From NCBI RefSeq assembly GCF_009728835.1, contig NZ_CP033455.1:186001-250000 (forward strand): a stretch of DNA of 64,000 bases, given 5' to 3'. Shown here piece by piece: positions 1-10,918 of the stretch. This DNA comes from Ehrlichia ruminantium (GTDB taxonomy: Bacteria; Pseudomonadota; Alphaproteobacteria; Rickettsiales; Anaplasmataceae). The number at the start of each line of letters is the position of its first letter. Position 1 is the stretch's first letter. Made by a program: the position numbers and the translations under genes. The notes below the pieces were generated by a model, which was not told the DNA's origin, did not search any database, and was given only the letters and a program-made list of their open reading frames with translations.

Positions 1-9
1 AAGATATTA

Positions 10-44
10 ATACTATATTTTTTTAGAAAGATATAGTATTTTTT
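10..44 (+). terminator. AT-rich stem-loop with T run at the window edge
   Basis: A 9 bp perfect stem (ATACTATAT at 10–18, ATATAGTAT at 31–39) is followed by a run of T. It has the form of a rho-independent terminator for a gene lying left of the window, but the stem has almost no GC pairs and the background is very AT-rich, so this is weak. Confidence 0.3.
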
Positions 45-1765
45 ATTATTAAAATGATATAATAATAAAAAATTCATTATTTATTTAGTATTATATTTAT
101 ATAATCTACAATAATCATTGATTGTTATTTAGAAACTTAAAGTTAAATTTATGAATATCAGCTTTAAAAACATATAATGTTGGATACTTTTTATAAAATT
201 TGAGTATTAATAAATAATAATGAATGTTGTTACGTTTAATTATTTAATTGATTATAATAATCTAAAGTTGCTATTAAATAACTTTATTTTTAGCAAATAT
301 AAGAAAATTGTTATTAGATCATTTTTATAGCAAATATGTCTCGACTATATAAATTTTATATGTACATTTCCTTTGACATTGACACAAATAGATATGCAAT
401 TTGTATACAGTATCTTCTTGATCGAAATAAATAAGCACAATTTAATGTTAAAATTATTACTTGTTATATTTGGTATATAAGTAAAGTCGTAAAATACTAT
501 TATCGGGTTTAAATATTATATTTTGGAAATTTTTATACTTGATATTAAACTCGTTAAATGTTGGACAAATATTGTCTGATTATGCAAACTGCGGATATTA
601 TTGGTAACTAGTGTTATTGGAATAACATTTTGATTTATTATTATTCTTAATGAGAACTTCAGTTTAGAAGTAAAAAACTTATATTATTTTTTGTAAATAT
701 CGTATGTGATAAGTATGTATAATGTTAGTGCTCATATTATAAAGTTGTTATTGTTGTACTCTAAATTGCACTAAAGTTTATTTACTTACTATAATAATAT
801 AATTAATCTTTGATTTTCTTAAATATGAAAATTATTTGATTTCTAGTATAAGGGTAAAATTAATAAGCTAATTAATAGCTTATTAAAGATGTTGATTTCT
901 TTTTTTGTTTTTGATTGTATGATGACCCATTATTAAATGTTGTGTATGTTTTTATTTATTACAAAAGATGTACAATAATTCTTCAAAAAAGTGTATTTAT
1001 GGTTTTTAATAAGTAATAGTAATCTAAATACATCTATAATCCTTGGTACAATAATTTTTGCTTTTTGAAAATATGTATATCTGCGTGTTATCTCTGTGAG
1101 TATATTATTCTCAAATGTTCATTTTTATAGTGTTGTTGGCAAAAATATTATACTTAATGTACTAAATCACAGTTTACAAGCTCCTTTTATAGTGAATTTT
1201 ATGCAATCTTTTTCACAGTTTTTATATAAAGAAGGTTCTAATGATATTGATATATTATCTCGTAATAACCTTGATATGATAGAATTTACAATCTTAATGT
1301 ATATAGTACTGTAAACTAACACGGGGCATACTGTTTATAATACCTCTTAGATACATTAGCCTAATGTGAGTATTTCATTTTTGTTATGTTTGTAGAAAAA
1401 ATACAATTTTATTATTAATGTTCTTATAGTAAGTATGCTATCTTTTGCTGTAATTTTTTTAGTTTTGAGAAATCAATGATAATACTGTTTTTAGTAATAT
1501 TATAAAGTAGCTTAATGCATAATTAATAATTATCTAATATAAGCAACTTTCTTTAATAACCTTTCTGACTTCTTATTATGTGTTTATAGGAAGAAATACA
1601 ATTTTGCTACTTAAATGTTCTTATAGTGAATGCTTGCTGTATTTTATTATAATTCTTTTAATTTTTGGGATTAATTATAGTCCTACTTGTGCTATTAAAA
1701 TGGCTTAACGTATCATTGATAATAACAAATATAAACTTTTATAAATGAATTTAGTATTGGTAGTA
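45..1765. other. Non-coding stretch before trpS, with one degenerate direct repeat
   Basis: No convincing gene is seen in about 1.7 kb. A degenerate direct repeat with about 195 bp period lies at its right end: the segment around 1388–1440 recurs at 1580–1633, sharing the core 'atacaatttt' at 1401 and 1596 and then 'atgttcttatagt'. An inverted repeat (AATAAGCT at 862–869, AGCTTATT at 876–883) has no clear role. The only ORF of note (1096–1314, GTG start) has no recognisable domain. Confidence 0.5.
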
Positions 1766-1775
1766 CTACCAATAC
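1754..1775 (-). terminator. 22-nt perfect palindrome over the trpS stop codon
   Basis: Positions 1754–1775 read the same on both strands, built from GTATTGGTAGT and its complement with no spacer. The trpS stop codon (1766–1768) lies inside. On the minus strand it could form a hairpin ending the trpS transcript, although no T run follows. It could instead be a protein-binding site. Confidence 0.35.
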
Positions 1776-2764
1776 CCTACAATCTTTTTGATTTCTATTA
1801 TATGCTTATTTGCAATAGACGCAGCCTTATTATTTCCTGCTGTTAATATACTATGTAAGTGTGTTGTATCTTCTAGCAACTCTTTCAATTTTTGCCGTAT
1901 TGGAGATATATTGGTAATAATTAATTCTGCTAATTCTTCCTTGAATTGTTTTGTACTGAGGTTTGCAATGTTAACACATATTTGTTCTATACTGATGTTT
2001 GAAAGTGTAGCATATATGTTAACAAGGTTTTTTATTTCAGGTCTATTATCTAAGTTTGTAATGTCAAATCCTACAATAGAGTCGGTGGTTGCTTTGTTGA
2101 TTTTTTGAGCAATTGAATCATTACTGTCTTCTAAATTTATACGTGAGTAGTCTGATAAATCAGATTTACTCATTTTTTTCTTCCCATCTCTTAAACTCAT
2201 AATTTTTGCTGATTCTTGCATAATTAATGGTTCTGGAAGTTTAAAGTACTCTATGTTGTATTTTGTATTGAAAGCTTGAGCGATATCTCTTGCTAATTCT
2301 AGATGCTGTTTCTGGTCAATACCTACAGGTATTATATTTGCTTTATAAAGTAATATATCTGCAGCCATTAATACAGGATAGCTATATAGACCTAAAGAAG
2401 CTGTAGATACCTTGTTACGGCTTTTTTCTTTGAATTGTGTCATCCTGTTCAGCTGTCCCGTTGAAGTAATACAGCTAAATATCCACATTAATTCGGCATG
2501 TGCAGGAACGGCGGATTGTGAAAATAGTACTGAATTTTCTGGATCTATCCCGCACGCTAAGTATGTCGCTAACGTACTTATAGAATTATTTTTAAGGTCA
2601 TCTGAGTTATAAGCCTGAGATGTTAGAGTGTGTAAGTCAGCAAGAAAAAAAAAACATTTATATGAATTCTGTAAAGACACCCCATTACGTATAAAGCCTA
2701 AATAGTTTCCTAGATGTATGCTACCAGTGGGTTGTATACCAGATAAGACAATAGGTGTGGACAT
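1766..2764 (-). CDS. trpS: Tryptophanyl-tRNA synthetase
   Basis: Charges tRNA-Trp with tryptophan in the cytoplasm (class I aminoacyl-tRNA synthetase, Rossmann catalytic core). The N-terminus has the substrate-binding segment SGIQPTGSIHLGN, where HLGN at about residues 17–20 is the HIGH-type signature. KKMSKS near residue 200 is the second class I signature. At 332 aa from the ATG at 2764 it has the usual family length. I chose that start rather than the longer frame to 2824 because an AAGGGG ribosome-binding sequence lies just upstream and the extra 20 residues do not look like TrpRS. It lies downstream of grpE on the same strand, separated by about 180 nt. A perfect palindrome covers its stop codon. 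Confidence 0.97.
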   Translation of the reverse strand: MSTPIVLSGIQPTGSIHLGNYLGFIRNGVSLQNSYKCFFFLADLHTLTSQAYNSDDLKNNSISTLATYLACGIDPENSVLFSQSAVPAHAELMWIFSCITSTGQLNRMTQFKEKSRNKVSTASLGLYSYPVLMAADILLYKANIIPVGIDQKQHLELARDIAQAFNTKYNIEYFKLPEPLIMQESAKIMSLRDGKKKMSKSDLSDYSRINLEDSNDSIAQKINKATTDSIVGFDITNLDNRPEIKNLVNIYATLSNISIEQICVNIANLSTKQFKEELAELIITNISPIRQKLKELLEDTTHLHSILTAGNNKAASIANKHIIEIKKIVGYW

Positions 2765-2946
2765 AACTTTACCCCTTGTAAATAAGCACACAATTTTACA
2801 GTATATTTCTACAACATACAACAAATAATGTAATAAACTTAGTAAATATATATAGTAAATAGTGATTTATTTGAATAGAGATAAAATTTAAATATGTACT
2901 TAAAATATATATTATTGAAGCTAATACTTGAACACTATTCTGTAAA

Positions 2947-3543
2947 TCATTCTTCATGTTGTCTGGATACAATTACTGATGCTGGACGCAATAACTTGTC
3001 TTTAATTATATAACCTGACTGTACTACGTGTAAGACAGTTCCATCGGGTTTTTCTGTGTCTATCATTTGCGATACAGCTTTGTGAAACTGTGGATTAAAT
3101 ATTTCCCCAATTGGATCTATCCTATTGATATTATGACGCTCTAAGGTGTTTAATAATTCTTTGTAAGTCATTAATACACCTGCATGAATACTATCATCTT
3201 CATTTAAATTTTGTAATGATGTTTCTAAGTTATCACAAGAGGTTAGTATATCTCGAGCAAAGTTAGAAATTGCATAGATGGATGCTTCATCTATATTTTT
3301 CTGCATAATGCGTTTAACATTTTCTTTATCGGCAACTGCGAGACGAAATTGATGTTGAAAATGTGCTAACTGTTGTCTTAACTTTTCTAATTCCGATAAA
3401 TCTTCACTTAATTTTTCTTTCTTTTTGTTTAATTCTGCAGCGAATTTTCTTTGTGGATTTGCTTTAGGTGGAGCTTGTTGTTCAGTAGGTTTAGAATTAT
3501 TATCTTGTGGGTTTTGTGTACTGTTAGGAGCATTATCAATCAT
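2947..3543 (-). CDS. grpE: GrpE, nucleotide exchange factor of the DnaK chaperone
   Basis: Promotes ADP release from DnaK in the heat-shock folding cycle and acts as a cytoplasmic dimer. The product is about 198 aa. It has a charged, disordered Pro/Gln-rich N-terminus (residues 1–35), a long Lys/Glu-rich coiled coil (about 35–95) and the C-terminal beta-head with the family signature ending in LRPASVIVS. The ATG at 3543 was chosen; a TTG three codons upstream (3552) is also open and cannot be excluded, since neither has a strong Shine-Dalgarno sequence. It is divergent from ribD and upstream of trpS. A promoter-like pair lies at 3577–3605. Confidence 0.95.
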   Translation of the reverse strand: MIDNAPNSTQNPQDNNSKPTEQQAPPKANPQRKFAAELNKKKEKLSEDLSELEKLRQQLAHFQHQFRLAVADKENVKRIMQKNIDEASIYAISNFARDILTSCDNLETSLQNLNEDDSIHAGVLMTYKELLNTLERHNINRIDPIGEIFNPQFHKAVSQMIDTEKPDGTVLHVVQSGYIIKDKLLRPASVIVSRQHEE

Positions 3544-3576
3544 ACTTATCAAACATTATTTATAAAATCTAAACAA

Positions 3577-3605
3577 TATATAGTAGTATTATAGGAAAAT
3601 ATCAA
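3577..3605 (-). promoter_or_regulatory. Candidate promoter of grpE
   Basis: On the minus strand TTGATA (3600–3605) and TATATA (3577–3582) are separated by 17 bp, 34 nt before the grpE start. This matches sigma-70 spacing. I see no clear heat-shock sigma-32 consensus, although grpE is commonly heat-inducible. Confidence 0.4.
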
Positions 3606-3656
3606 GGGTGATAAGTTTATTAATATAGTTTTCTATAATTATTAGTTGTTAATATT

Positions 3657-4787
3657 ATGAAGTATTATGATAAGAAATTTATGTCTCTAGCTTTAAGGCT
3701 TGCAAGACGTGGTCTAGGAAATGTATTTCCTAATCCTGCAGTGGGGTGTATCATAGTAAACAATGGGGTAATAGTAGGTCGTGGATGGACACAAGTGGGT
3801 GGTAGACCTCATGCGGAAATTGTAGCGTTAAATAATGCAGGCTGTATTACAAAAGGTGCTACTGCATATGTTACTCTTGAGCCATGTTCTCATTATGGAA
3901 AGACTGGACCATGTGTATTAAATTTAATTAATGCTGGTATTAAACGAGTGGTCATTGCTACTAGTGACCCTGATATGCGAGTAGCAGGTAATGGAATAAA
4001 ATTGTTACGTTATGCTAATGTGGAAGTAGAATGTGGTGTAATGCATGATGAAGCTAGAGCATTAAACATTGGATTTTTTTATAGTAAAATTAAGAATAGG
4101 CCTTTTATTACAGTTAAGATAGCGTCTACTTTAGATGGCAAAATAGCTTTGAGTAATGGTAAAAGCAAGTGGATTACAAATGAATTAACTCGTACTTGGG
4201 TCCATAAACAGAGGTCAATGTATGATGCGGTTATGGTTGGTAGTAATACCATTGTACAAGATGATCCTATGCTAAATACTAGAATTCCTAGTTTAGAATC
4301 TTATTCTCCAATCAGAGTTGTTGTAGATCGTTCTGGTAAAGTATCTAATGATCATAATATAATCAAGAATGCTGATGTTATTCCTACATATATTCTTACA
4401 AATAATGTTGTTAAAACAACATTAGGAGCTGCAAATTATTTAATTGTTAATGCTGGTGATAATTTCCTAGTAGAGTCGATGAAACTTCTTGTTAAAAAAG
4501 TTGGGATCACTCGTTTGTTTGTTGAAGGTGGTGGTATTTTAATCACAGAGTTGTTGAAGAATAATTTGGTGGATCAAATTATATGGTGTAGGTCAGATAA
4601 AATTTTTGGTAGTAATGCGATTCCAGCAATTTGTAATTTAAGTATTGTTGAGTTACAGTGTGTGTATAATTTTAAAAGAGTAAATACATTATATTTTGAA
4701 GGTGACATAGTGGATATTTTAGAATGTACTGAAAATAGATTTGTTAGCAATGAAAATATTAATAAGAATATGTTAGCATTTATGTAA
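3657..4787 (+). CDS. ribD: Bifunctional riboflavin biosynthesis protein RibD (deaminase/reductase)
   Basis: Catalyses the second and third steps of riboflavin synthesis: deamination of the diaminopyrimidine made from GTP, then NADPH reduction of the ribose side chain. The N-terminal cytidine-deaminase-like domain (about 1–145) has the zinc motifs PHAEIVAL and PCSHYGKTGPC, giving the His, the catalytic Glu and two Cys. The reductase domain (about 145–360) shows KIASTLDGKIA and the glycine-rich VEGGG near residue 300. At 376 aa it is full length. It stands alone on the plus strand, divergent from grpE. The other riboflavin genes are not in the window. Confidence 0.96.
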   Translation: MKYYDKKFMSLALRLARRGLGNVFPNPAVGCIIVNNGVIVGRGWTQVGGRPHAEIVALNNAGCITKGATAYVTLEPCSHYGKTGPCVLNLINAGIKRVVIATSDPDMRVAGNGIKLLRYANVEVECGVMHDEARALNIGFFYSKIKNRPFITVKIASTLDGKIALSNGKSKWITNELTRTWVHKQRSMYDAVMVGSNTIVQDDPMLNTRIPSLESYSPIRVVVDRSGKVSNDHNIIKNADVIPTYILTNNVVKTTLGAANYLIVNAGDNFLVESMKLLVKKVGITRLFVEGGGILITELLKNNLVDQIIWCRSDKIFGSNAIPAICNLSIVELQCVYNFKRVNTLYFEGDIVDILECTENRFVSNENINKNMLAFM

Positions 4788-6927
4788 TGATAAATAGCTA
4801 AATTGTTATAGCTTTAGGTAATACTGATTAAAAGTATGGAATGGGTTAAAATCTGGGTTTAGTAGTAGATGGAATAGTCATTTAGTAGTGTAATCTATTA
4901 GTTTAAGTTGCTTTATGTATTAGATTAAGTGTCATTGATGTATAATGATGTAAAAATGTTGTTGTAGAGTATTAACAAGTAGTGATAGTTGTGTGTAAGT
5001 GTTGTCAAAATTCTATAATAATTTAGAGTACATTAAGGCATATTAAGTGAAGTTGAGAAGTGTGGGAGATTTAATGTAAAAATATTCGATATGTGACTAG
5101 TAAATGTGTTCTGGTAAGAGACAGCTATAATAATGTATTTTTAAGATGTCTATAAAAAACTAGCATATGTACACACCAATCTAGAATTATGTGTCATACA
5201 AGACTGATGAATTACATAATAGTGTATTGACTCCACATATCTATATTAATGCTGTTTATTAGTCTGATATATGTTGAGAATATTGAGTGGTATTATATGC
5301 AGCATATTGTAAAACCGTTAATTCTTGATATATAAGACTATGATTATGTGTTGTTTAAGTGTATTTAATATGAATATATTTAAGTTCTACTTAATATAGC
5401 TAAAAAACCAGCAATTTTATGACGTATAATGTGGTTGTTATTAAATGAAAATTCTATGAATAGTGTATTCAGTGTATTATGAAATATATTAATTTATATG
5501 TGTAAGATTATATGTTGTGTTATTCAAATATATTTGATGTGAATAGATGAAATTCTACTTACACGCACTAAAAAACTAGCGGTTTGATCAATATAATATA
5601 GTGATTATTACGTAAAAATTTTGTGAGTGATGTATACAGTATCTTAAAACATATTAGTCTTATATGTATAAGGTTATAGGATCTGTTATTATAAATATAT
5701 TTTATGTAAATAATTGAAGTTCTACTTAATTATAATAAAAAAACTAGTGATTTGATCGATATAATATAGTTATTATTAAGTAGAAGTTCTGTTAGTAGCA
5801 TATGTAACATGTTGTAAAGCATGTTAATTCTATATGTGTAAGACTGTGTAGTGTATGATCCTAATATATTTGATGTAGATGAGTGAAGTTCTACTTAATA
5901 TAACTAAAAAACTGACAATTTTTATAATGTAATATGATTATTATGCAGTAGAAGTTCTGTTAGTAGCATATGTAACATGTTGTAAAGCATGTTAATTCTA
6001 TATGTGTAGGATTGTGTAGTGTGTGATTCTGATATATTTGATGTGGATGATTGAAGTTCTACAATTAAAAAACCGACAATTTTAGAATATAATATAATTA
6101 TTATGCAGTAGAAGTTCTATTATATAAGAGGCGACACAGAATATTATAATGGAATTTTATTGTAAGTACTATGATTCCTTAAAGTTTTGTGTGTAGATAT
6201 TGCATATATAACTGTTGCATGTAATTCTAATGTATTACACTTCAAATGTGGTTTTTATTAGAAGCTAATATGCCTATATGCTGTACTCTTATTCTTTGTC
6301 TTATAGTTTCAGTTTAAAAGGTGTGTGTTGTTTGTGATTAGTCCATTAGATTTATGTTTATTGTGTCTTGATATTATACTGACAATATTTTAAACAAAAG
6401 TCTGACTTGATTTGTATATTTGGGTATAAAGTTGTGTATTTTTGTAAAGTCATTTGTTCGATGTGGTATATAGGTTAAATAAGTTATACACTTCTTATTC
6501 TCAAAGTATTAATGCTCTTGAAATGGTTAATTTGTCTATAGGATTGCAGTATTAAAATATCACTATTTATTTTGCTTACTATGATATCAAAAAAGGGTTT
6601 TTATAGCATATATTTGGTTTAGAAAAATTTTGCTAGATATATGCATGTAATGATCCCTAATAATTGTGTATTGCATATAAGAGTTTTAATCTTTGAATCA
6701 TTTAGCATTAGAAATAAATAGTATCTTATGTTCCAGTGTAATTGGTGATGTCATTATATAAATTTGTAGTTTATATTAATTGAAGTGTATTACTGCGTGT
6801 AACTTTAAATAAAAGTTCTTTACTCCAAATATGTTATTAATATATACTAAAAATGGTTATGTTGGTTTTGATAGTATTACAGTATTGGTAAGTATTACTA
6901 TCTTATCTGATGAGGTGTGAAAAGTAT
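4788..6927. other. 2.1 kb intergenic region between ribD and the repeat protein gene
   Basis: No gene is seen. The middle is occupied by a degenerate 168 bp tandem array (listed separately). The flanks, about 4790–5150 and 6120–6927, are AT-rich unique sequence with many stops in all frames. The right part must include the promoter of the repeat protein, but no clear -35/-10 pair was identified. Confidence 0.5.
5150..6115. repeat. Degenerate tandem array, about 168 bp unit
   Basis: The landmark 'gttctac' (attctac in one unit) recurs at 5384, 5552, 5719, 5888 and 6056, giving periods of 168, 167, 169 and 168 bp. Each unit also has 'ctaaaaaac' shortly after and a 'tgtgtaag' segment before. The last two units are much more alike than the first ones. 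Stops occur in all frames, so it is non-coding. Confidence 0.85.
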
Positions 6928-7761
6928 ATGTTACATGGTAGTGAAGAACCTATTTTCTCTTTTGCCAATTATGAAGATGAAAAGTTGGTATTTAGTGGCT
7001 TGAATGATACTGATGATTTGGATACTCAACAAAATAATGTGCAAGCAGATGATGTTCAAGTCTCTGAAGGACTTGAAAGTGAAGGCTTAATAGCTGATGA
7101 CTTAAAAGATGTTGCTGATTTCAATGCTCAACAAGATTATGTACCAGAAGGTGATCAGGTACCTGAAGGACTTGAAGGTGAAGGCTTAATAGCTGATGAC
7201 TTAAAAGATGTTGCTGATTTCAATGCTCAGCAAGATTATATACCAGAAGGTGATCAGGTATCTGAAGGACTTGAAGGTGAGGGCTTAATAGCTGATGACT
7301 TAAATGCTAAACAAGGTAGTGTTCCAGAAAATTATGTGCAGCAAAGTGAAGAGGGTAATGAAGGTTATCCTGTTGAAATTGCTAAGCCAGTATCTGTAAA
7401 TAATATGGAAATTGATGTTGTTAAAGTACCAATAGAAGGTAATGTAGTAACGGCGGATAATCTATTTATAGACCTTTCCCATGGGACTAATGCACTTGCT
7501 GGCTTTCTTAATAATATTAATCATTATGATTTGAATAAAAAACAGGATATTGCTAATAATGGGCAAGTTGTTAATACGATGAATCTGTCTGATGGTAAAG
7601 GCCATATGGAAATAGAAAATACATCAAACAATATTGTTGATAATAATGGTCATGATTTATTCAGTGTGCACAATATGTTGTTGTTAGGTGGTGTTTTTGG
7701 TGTATTAAGTTCTGTTAGTCATTATGGTCACCCATGTTGTTGTGACGGGTACTTTTTTTAG
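6928..7761 (+). CDS. Acidic tandem-repeat protein, VLPT/gp19-like locus
   Basis: Function not proven. The product is about 277 aa and strongly acidic, with no signal peptide. Residues about 40–130 contain 2.7 copies of a 33-aa repeat (99 bp in DNA) with core SEGLEGEGLIADDL then DFNAQQDY. A hydrophobic, glycine-rich stretch near residue 250 leads to a Cys-rich end, HPCCCDGYFF. The location between ribD and pyrG, the acidic repeats and the Cys/aromatic tail recall the E. chaffeensis VLPT (TRP32) and E. canis gp19 immunodominant proteins, which are known to share a conserved Cys/Tyr-rich C-terminus. TRPs are secreted, host-interacting proteins, so a similar role is inferred. The ATG at 6928 is preferred because GAGG lies 12 nt upstream; ATG 6910 in the same frame lacks one. 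Confidence 0.8.
   Translation: MLHGSEEPIFSFANYEDEKLVFSGLNDTDDLDTQQNNVQADDVQVSEGLESEGLIADDLKDVADFNAQQDYVPEGDQVPEGLEGEGLIADDLKDVADFNAQQDYIPEGDQVSEGLEGEGLIADDLNAKQGSVPENYVQQSEEGNEGYPVEIAKPVSVNNMEIDVVKVPIEGNVVTADNLFIDLSHGTNALAGFLNNINHYDLNKKQDIANNGQVVNTMNLSDGKGHMEIENTSNNIVDNNGHDLFSVHNMLLLGGVFGVLSSVSHYGHPCCCDGYFF
7054..7315 (+). repeat. In-frame 99 bp tandem repeat (33 aa)
   Basis: The segment starting at 'gaaggcttaa' recurs at 7081, 7180 and, with one change, 7279: exactly 99 bp apart. The first two units are almost identical and the third is truncated and fuses into unique sequence. The period is a multiple of three, so copy changes keep the reading frame. Confidence 0.9.
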
Positions 7762-8639
7762 CAGTTATAGTTAAGGTTTCTGCGTATATGTGAACATGGG
7801 GTGCAGTTTTTTTAAGGGGGATATTTGCCTGTAGTTAGCATAGATACTAATTTATATTGTGAGAAAGTTGAAAAGTATATGCTGTTGTAGCGTACTTTAA
7901 GTTGGTAATTGTACTCCATGTTTATTTAGGTGCCATAACACACTTTTTGTGTATAAGGGATAGTAGAAAAGGCATGTTAATTCTGGAAAGTTGTCGTGTT
8001 TTTTATAACTGGTTAATAAGTATTTTTTTATAATGTGTGAAGTTTGTTTTTATTAAATAGGTTGTGAGTTATCATTAATAGTATGTATGCTTCCCTATGT
8101 TATATTTTGAACTGAATTTTTGATGAATCTAAGTAGAAAGTTTAAAATTCAATATCTTTATTTTTATTTCTTTAATAACAAGGAAAAATTATAACAGGTG
8201 TAAAGTTTGGTTTATATGGTAATAAGTATCATGTAAAGATTTTATGTACTTAATGTACGAAAATATTAATGAGTGTTACTACATTATGTTTTTATTATAG
8301 CAGTGTAGTTTTATATTTTAATTTGCTGTTGTAGATAAGCTTAAGTAATGTATAAAGTGAGACTTAAACAGTACCTAATCTTAAGAGGTTTATAATGGCA
8401 TGTGTTTTAGTAGGTTATGTATATTTAATGCGTGATCTAAGTAGGAATAAGTGCATAATAGTATACTCAAATCTAAATGGGTGCCTTTGTATTAGCAGTG
8501 GATATTAAATATCGATGCTTATAGAACAGCTGTTTTTTTGATTAGTGGTACAGTGTTGTATGGGTAGTATATAAGCAAGCGTTATGGTTAAGTAGCAGTA
8601 AATTCTAGGGAAAATTGTGTTCCAAAAAATAATGAACGA
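7762..8639. other. Intergenic stretch after the repeat protein gene
   Basis: About 880 bp of AT-rich sequence without a supported gene, RNA or repeat. It separates the repeat protein gene from the pyrG-derived array. Confidence 0.4.
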
Positions 8640-9289
8640 TGTATATTCAGAAATTTCTGCTAGGCTATATATAGTTAATATGTAATCTTAACAGAATATT
8701 GCATATGTGGTTTTACACTTTTTGATTTTTTTGATACTCGATACAAGGTTGTATGAACGATATAAGTAATAAGTGAGATTCAAAAAAAGATTTGATTAAA
8801 GTTCTAAGAAAAGTTGTATACTAATAAATATGATGAGTAATGTATATCGAGAATTTCTGCTAGGCTATATAGTTAATATGTAGTCTTAACAAGAATATTG
8901 CATATGCAGATTTTACTCTTTTTGATACTCGATACAAGATTGTATAAACGATATAAGTAATAAGTGAGATTCAAAAAAGATTTGATTAAAGTTCTAAGAA
9001 AAATTGTATACTAATAAATATAATGAGTAACGTATATCGAGAATTTCTGCTAGGCTATATAGTTAATATGTAGTCTTAACAAGAATATTGCATATGCAGA
9101 TTTTACTCTTTTTAATACTCGATACAAGGTTGTATGAACGATATAAGTAATAAGTGAGATTCAAAAAAGATTTGATTAAAGTTCTAAGAAAAATTGTATA
9201 CTAATAAATATAATGAGTAACGTATATCGAGAATTTCTGCTAGGCTATTAGTTAATATGTGATCTTAACAGAATATTGCATATGTGGTT
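8640..9289. repeat. 190 bp tandem array made of decayed copies of the pyrG 3' end
   Basis: The string 'tttctgctaggctat' recurs with spacings of about 200, 190 and 190 bp (unit landmarks near 8652, 8848, 9038, 9228). Each unit contains sequence matching the end of pyrG itself, for example 'gatactcgatacaag' followed by 'ttgtatgaacgatata', which lies in the coding part of pyrG at about 9309–9342. A unit therefore consists of about 50 bp of 3' flank plus the last 140 bp or so of the gene. The copies have drifted (stops, indels) relative to pyrG but are nearly identical to each other. Confidence 0.88.
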
Positions 9290-10912
9290 TTACACTTTTT
9301 GATTTTTTTGATACTCGATACAAGATTGTATGAACGATATAAATAATGGGTGAGATTCAAAAGGACTTGATTTAAACTCTGGATGAAATTGTACACCAAT
9401 AAACCATGGATGATTTTTTAGTTCTATCACTTCTGCTAGACTATCGCTATTATTGTGATGCGATTTTCCAGTAAAAACTAACCCATGTTCTTCTAGTAGA
9501 TCTTTATATTGTAGATTAACCGTATATCTGTGTCTTCTTCTTTCATTGATTACTGTTTGTTTGTATATGGAAAAAATTTTTGAATTTGGTTCTAAATAAC
9601 ATGGATGTGATCCTAGTTTCATACTACCACCAAGATCTTTCTGTAATTCTGGTAATTGATGTATGATGGGATTTTTGCAATCAAAATTGAATTCTGTGGA
9701 ATTGACATCCTCAAGATTTATGACATTACGTGCAAATTCAACTATAGCAAGCTGCATGCCCATACAAATTCCCAGAAAAGGAATATTGTTAATACGTGCA
9801 TGTTGTATAGCAGTTATCTTGCCTTCTATGCCATCATCACCAAAGCCTCCAGGTATTAGAATAGCATGCACATTATCAAATGTATTGATCATTTCGTTCT
9901 TTAATGAACGTGAATCTACCCAATGTATAGATAACTTGATCTTATTATGAATAGCTGCGTGTTCTAGTGCCTCAATTAATGATTTATATGCATCTAACAG
10001 CTTAATGTATTTTCCTATTATTGCAATGGTAATTGTGTTTGTTGCTGTATGTGAAATATTTAATATGTTTTCCCATTTTTCTAAATTTGGTTCAGGGGAA
10101 GTAATATTGAAATGTTTTAATATTTGTGTATCTAAATTATACTGATGGTAAGAAATAGGTAGCTCATAGATGTTCTGAACATCTAATGCAGGGATAATAT
10201 TTGTTGGAGATACATTGCATAGATTAGCAATTTTGTCCCGTTGTTCTTTTGATAAGGGTATCTTACTTCGGTATAATATTATATCTGGTTGTATTCCTAC
10301 AGAGCTTAATTCTTTAACAGAATGCTGTGTGGGCTTGGTTTTTAGTTCCATTGTTGCACTAATGTACGGGACTAACGTTAAGTGTACAAACACTGTGTTA
10401 TTTTTGCTAAGCTTATAGCCGATTTGTCTTATAGACTCAAGAAAAGGTTGACTTTCAATATCACCTACGGTGCCTCCTATTTCACAAATTACAAAATCTA
10501 ACGTGTCAGTATTATGTAATATAAATGAGTTAATTAGATCCGTTACATGAGGGATAATTTGTACTGTTTGTCCTAAATAATCGCCTTTTCTTTCTTTGCT
10601 TAATAAATTGTGGTATACTTTACCAGTAGTTATATTATCGTTTTTTGTTGTTTTAACTCCGGTAAAACGTTCATAATGACCTAGATCTAAGTCAGTTTCT
10701 GCTCCATCATCAGTTACAAAAACTTCACCATGTTGAATTGGACTCATTGTACCTGGATCTATATTTAAATAAGGATCTAATTTCCTTAAACAGATTTTAA
10801 ATCCTCTAGCTTGTAGAAGTGCTCCTATGCTAGCTGCTGCTAGTCCTTTTCCTAGAGATGACACTACACCTCCAGTCACGAAAATAAATTTAGTTGACAC
10901 CAGATTGTTCAT
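9290..10912 (-). CDS. pyrG: CTP synthase
   Basis: Makes CTP from UTP, ATP and glutamine; last step of pyrimidine nucleotide synthesis, cytoplasmic tetramer. The N-terminal amidoligase domain starts with the P-loop segment [13 protein letters not shown] (about residues 10–22). The C-terminal class I glutamine amidotransferase (about 295–535) has the nucleophile in GICMGMQ and the catalytic His-Glu in FHPEF. The length, 540 aa, is normal. Its ATG lies 6 nt downstream of the secG stop, so the two form an operon. The last 140 bp or so were copied into the tandem array directly downstream; the functional copy keeps a normal C-terminus. Confidence 0.98.
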   Translation of the reverse strand: MNNLVSTKFIFVTGGVVSSLGKGLAAASIGALLQARGFKICLRKLDPYLNIDPGTMSPIQHGEVFVTDDGAETDLDLGHYERFTGVKTTKNDNITTGKVYHNLLSKERKGDYLGQTVQIIPHVTDLINSFILHNTDTLDFVICEIGGTVGDIESQPFLESIRQIGYKLSKNNTVFVHLTLVPYISATMELKTKPTQHSVKELSSVGIQPDIILYRSKIPLSKEQRDKIANLCNVSPTNIIPALDVQNIYELPISYHQYNLDTQILKHFNITSPEPNLEKWENILNISHTATNTITIAIIGKYIKLLDAYKSLIEALEHAAIHNKIKLSIHWVDSRSLKNEMINTFDNVHAILIPGGFGDDGIEGKITAIQHARINNIPFLGICMGMQLAIVEFARNVINLEDVNSTEFNFDCKNPIIHQLPELQKDLGGSMKLGSHPCYLEPNSKIFSIYKQTVINERRRHRYTVNLQYKDLLEEHGLVFTGKSHHNNSDSLAEVIELKNHPWFIGVQFHPEFKSSPFESHPLFISFIQSCIEYQKNQKV

Positions 10913-10918
10913 ACAACC

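Noticed and set aside
1096-1314. 72-codon frame with GTG start
   Set aside because: No ribosome-binding sequence, no recognisable domain and AT-rich composition like the surrounding non-coding DNA.
8640-9289. Direct repeats considered as a CRISPR array
   Set aside because: The repeats are contiguous 190 bp units without spacers, and they match the pyrG 3' end.
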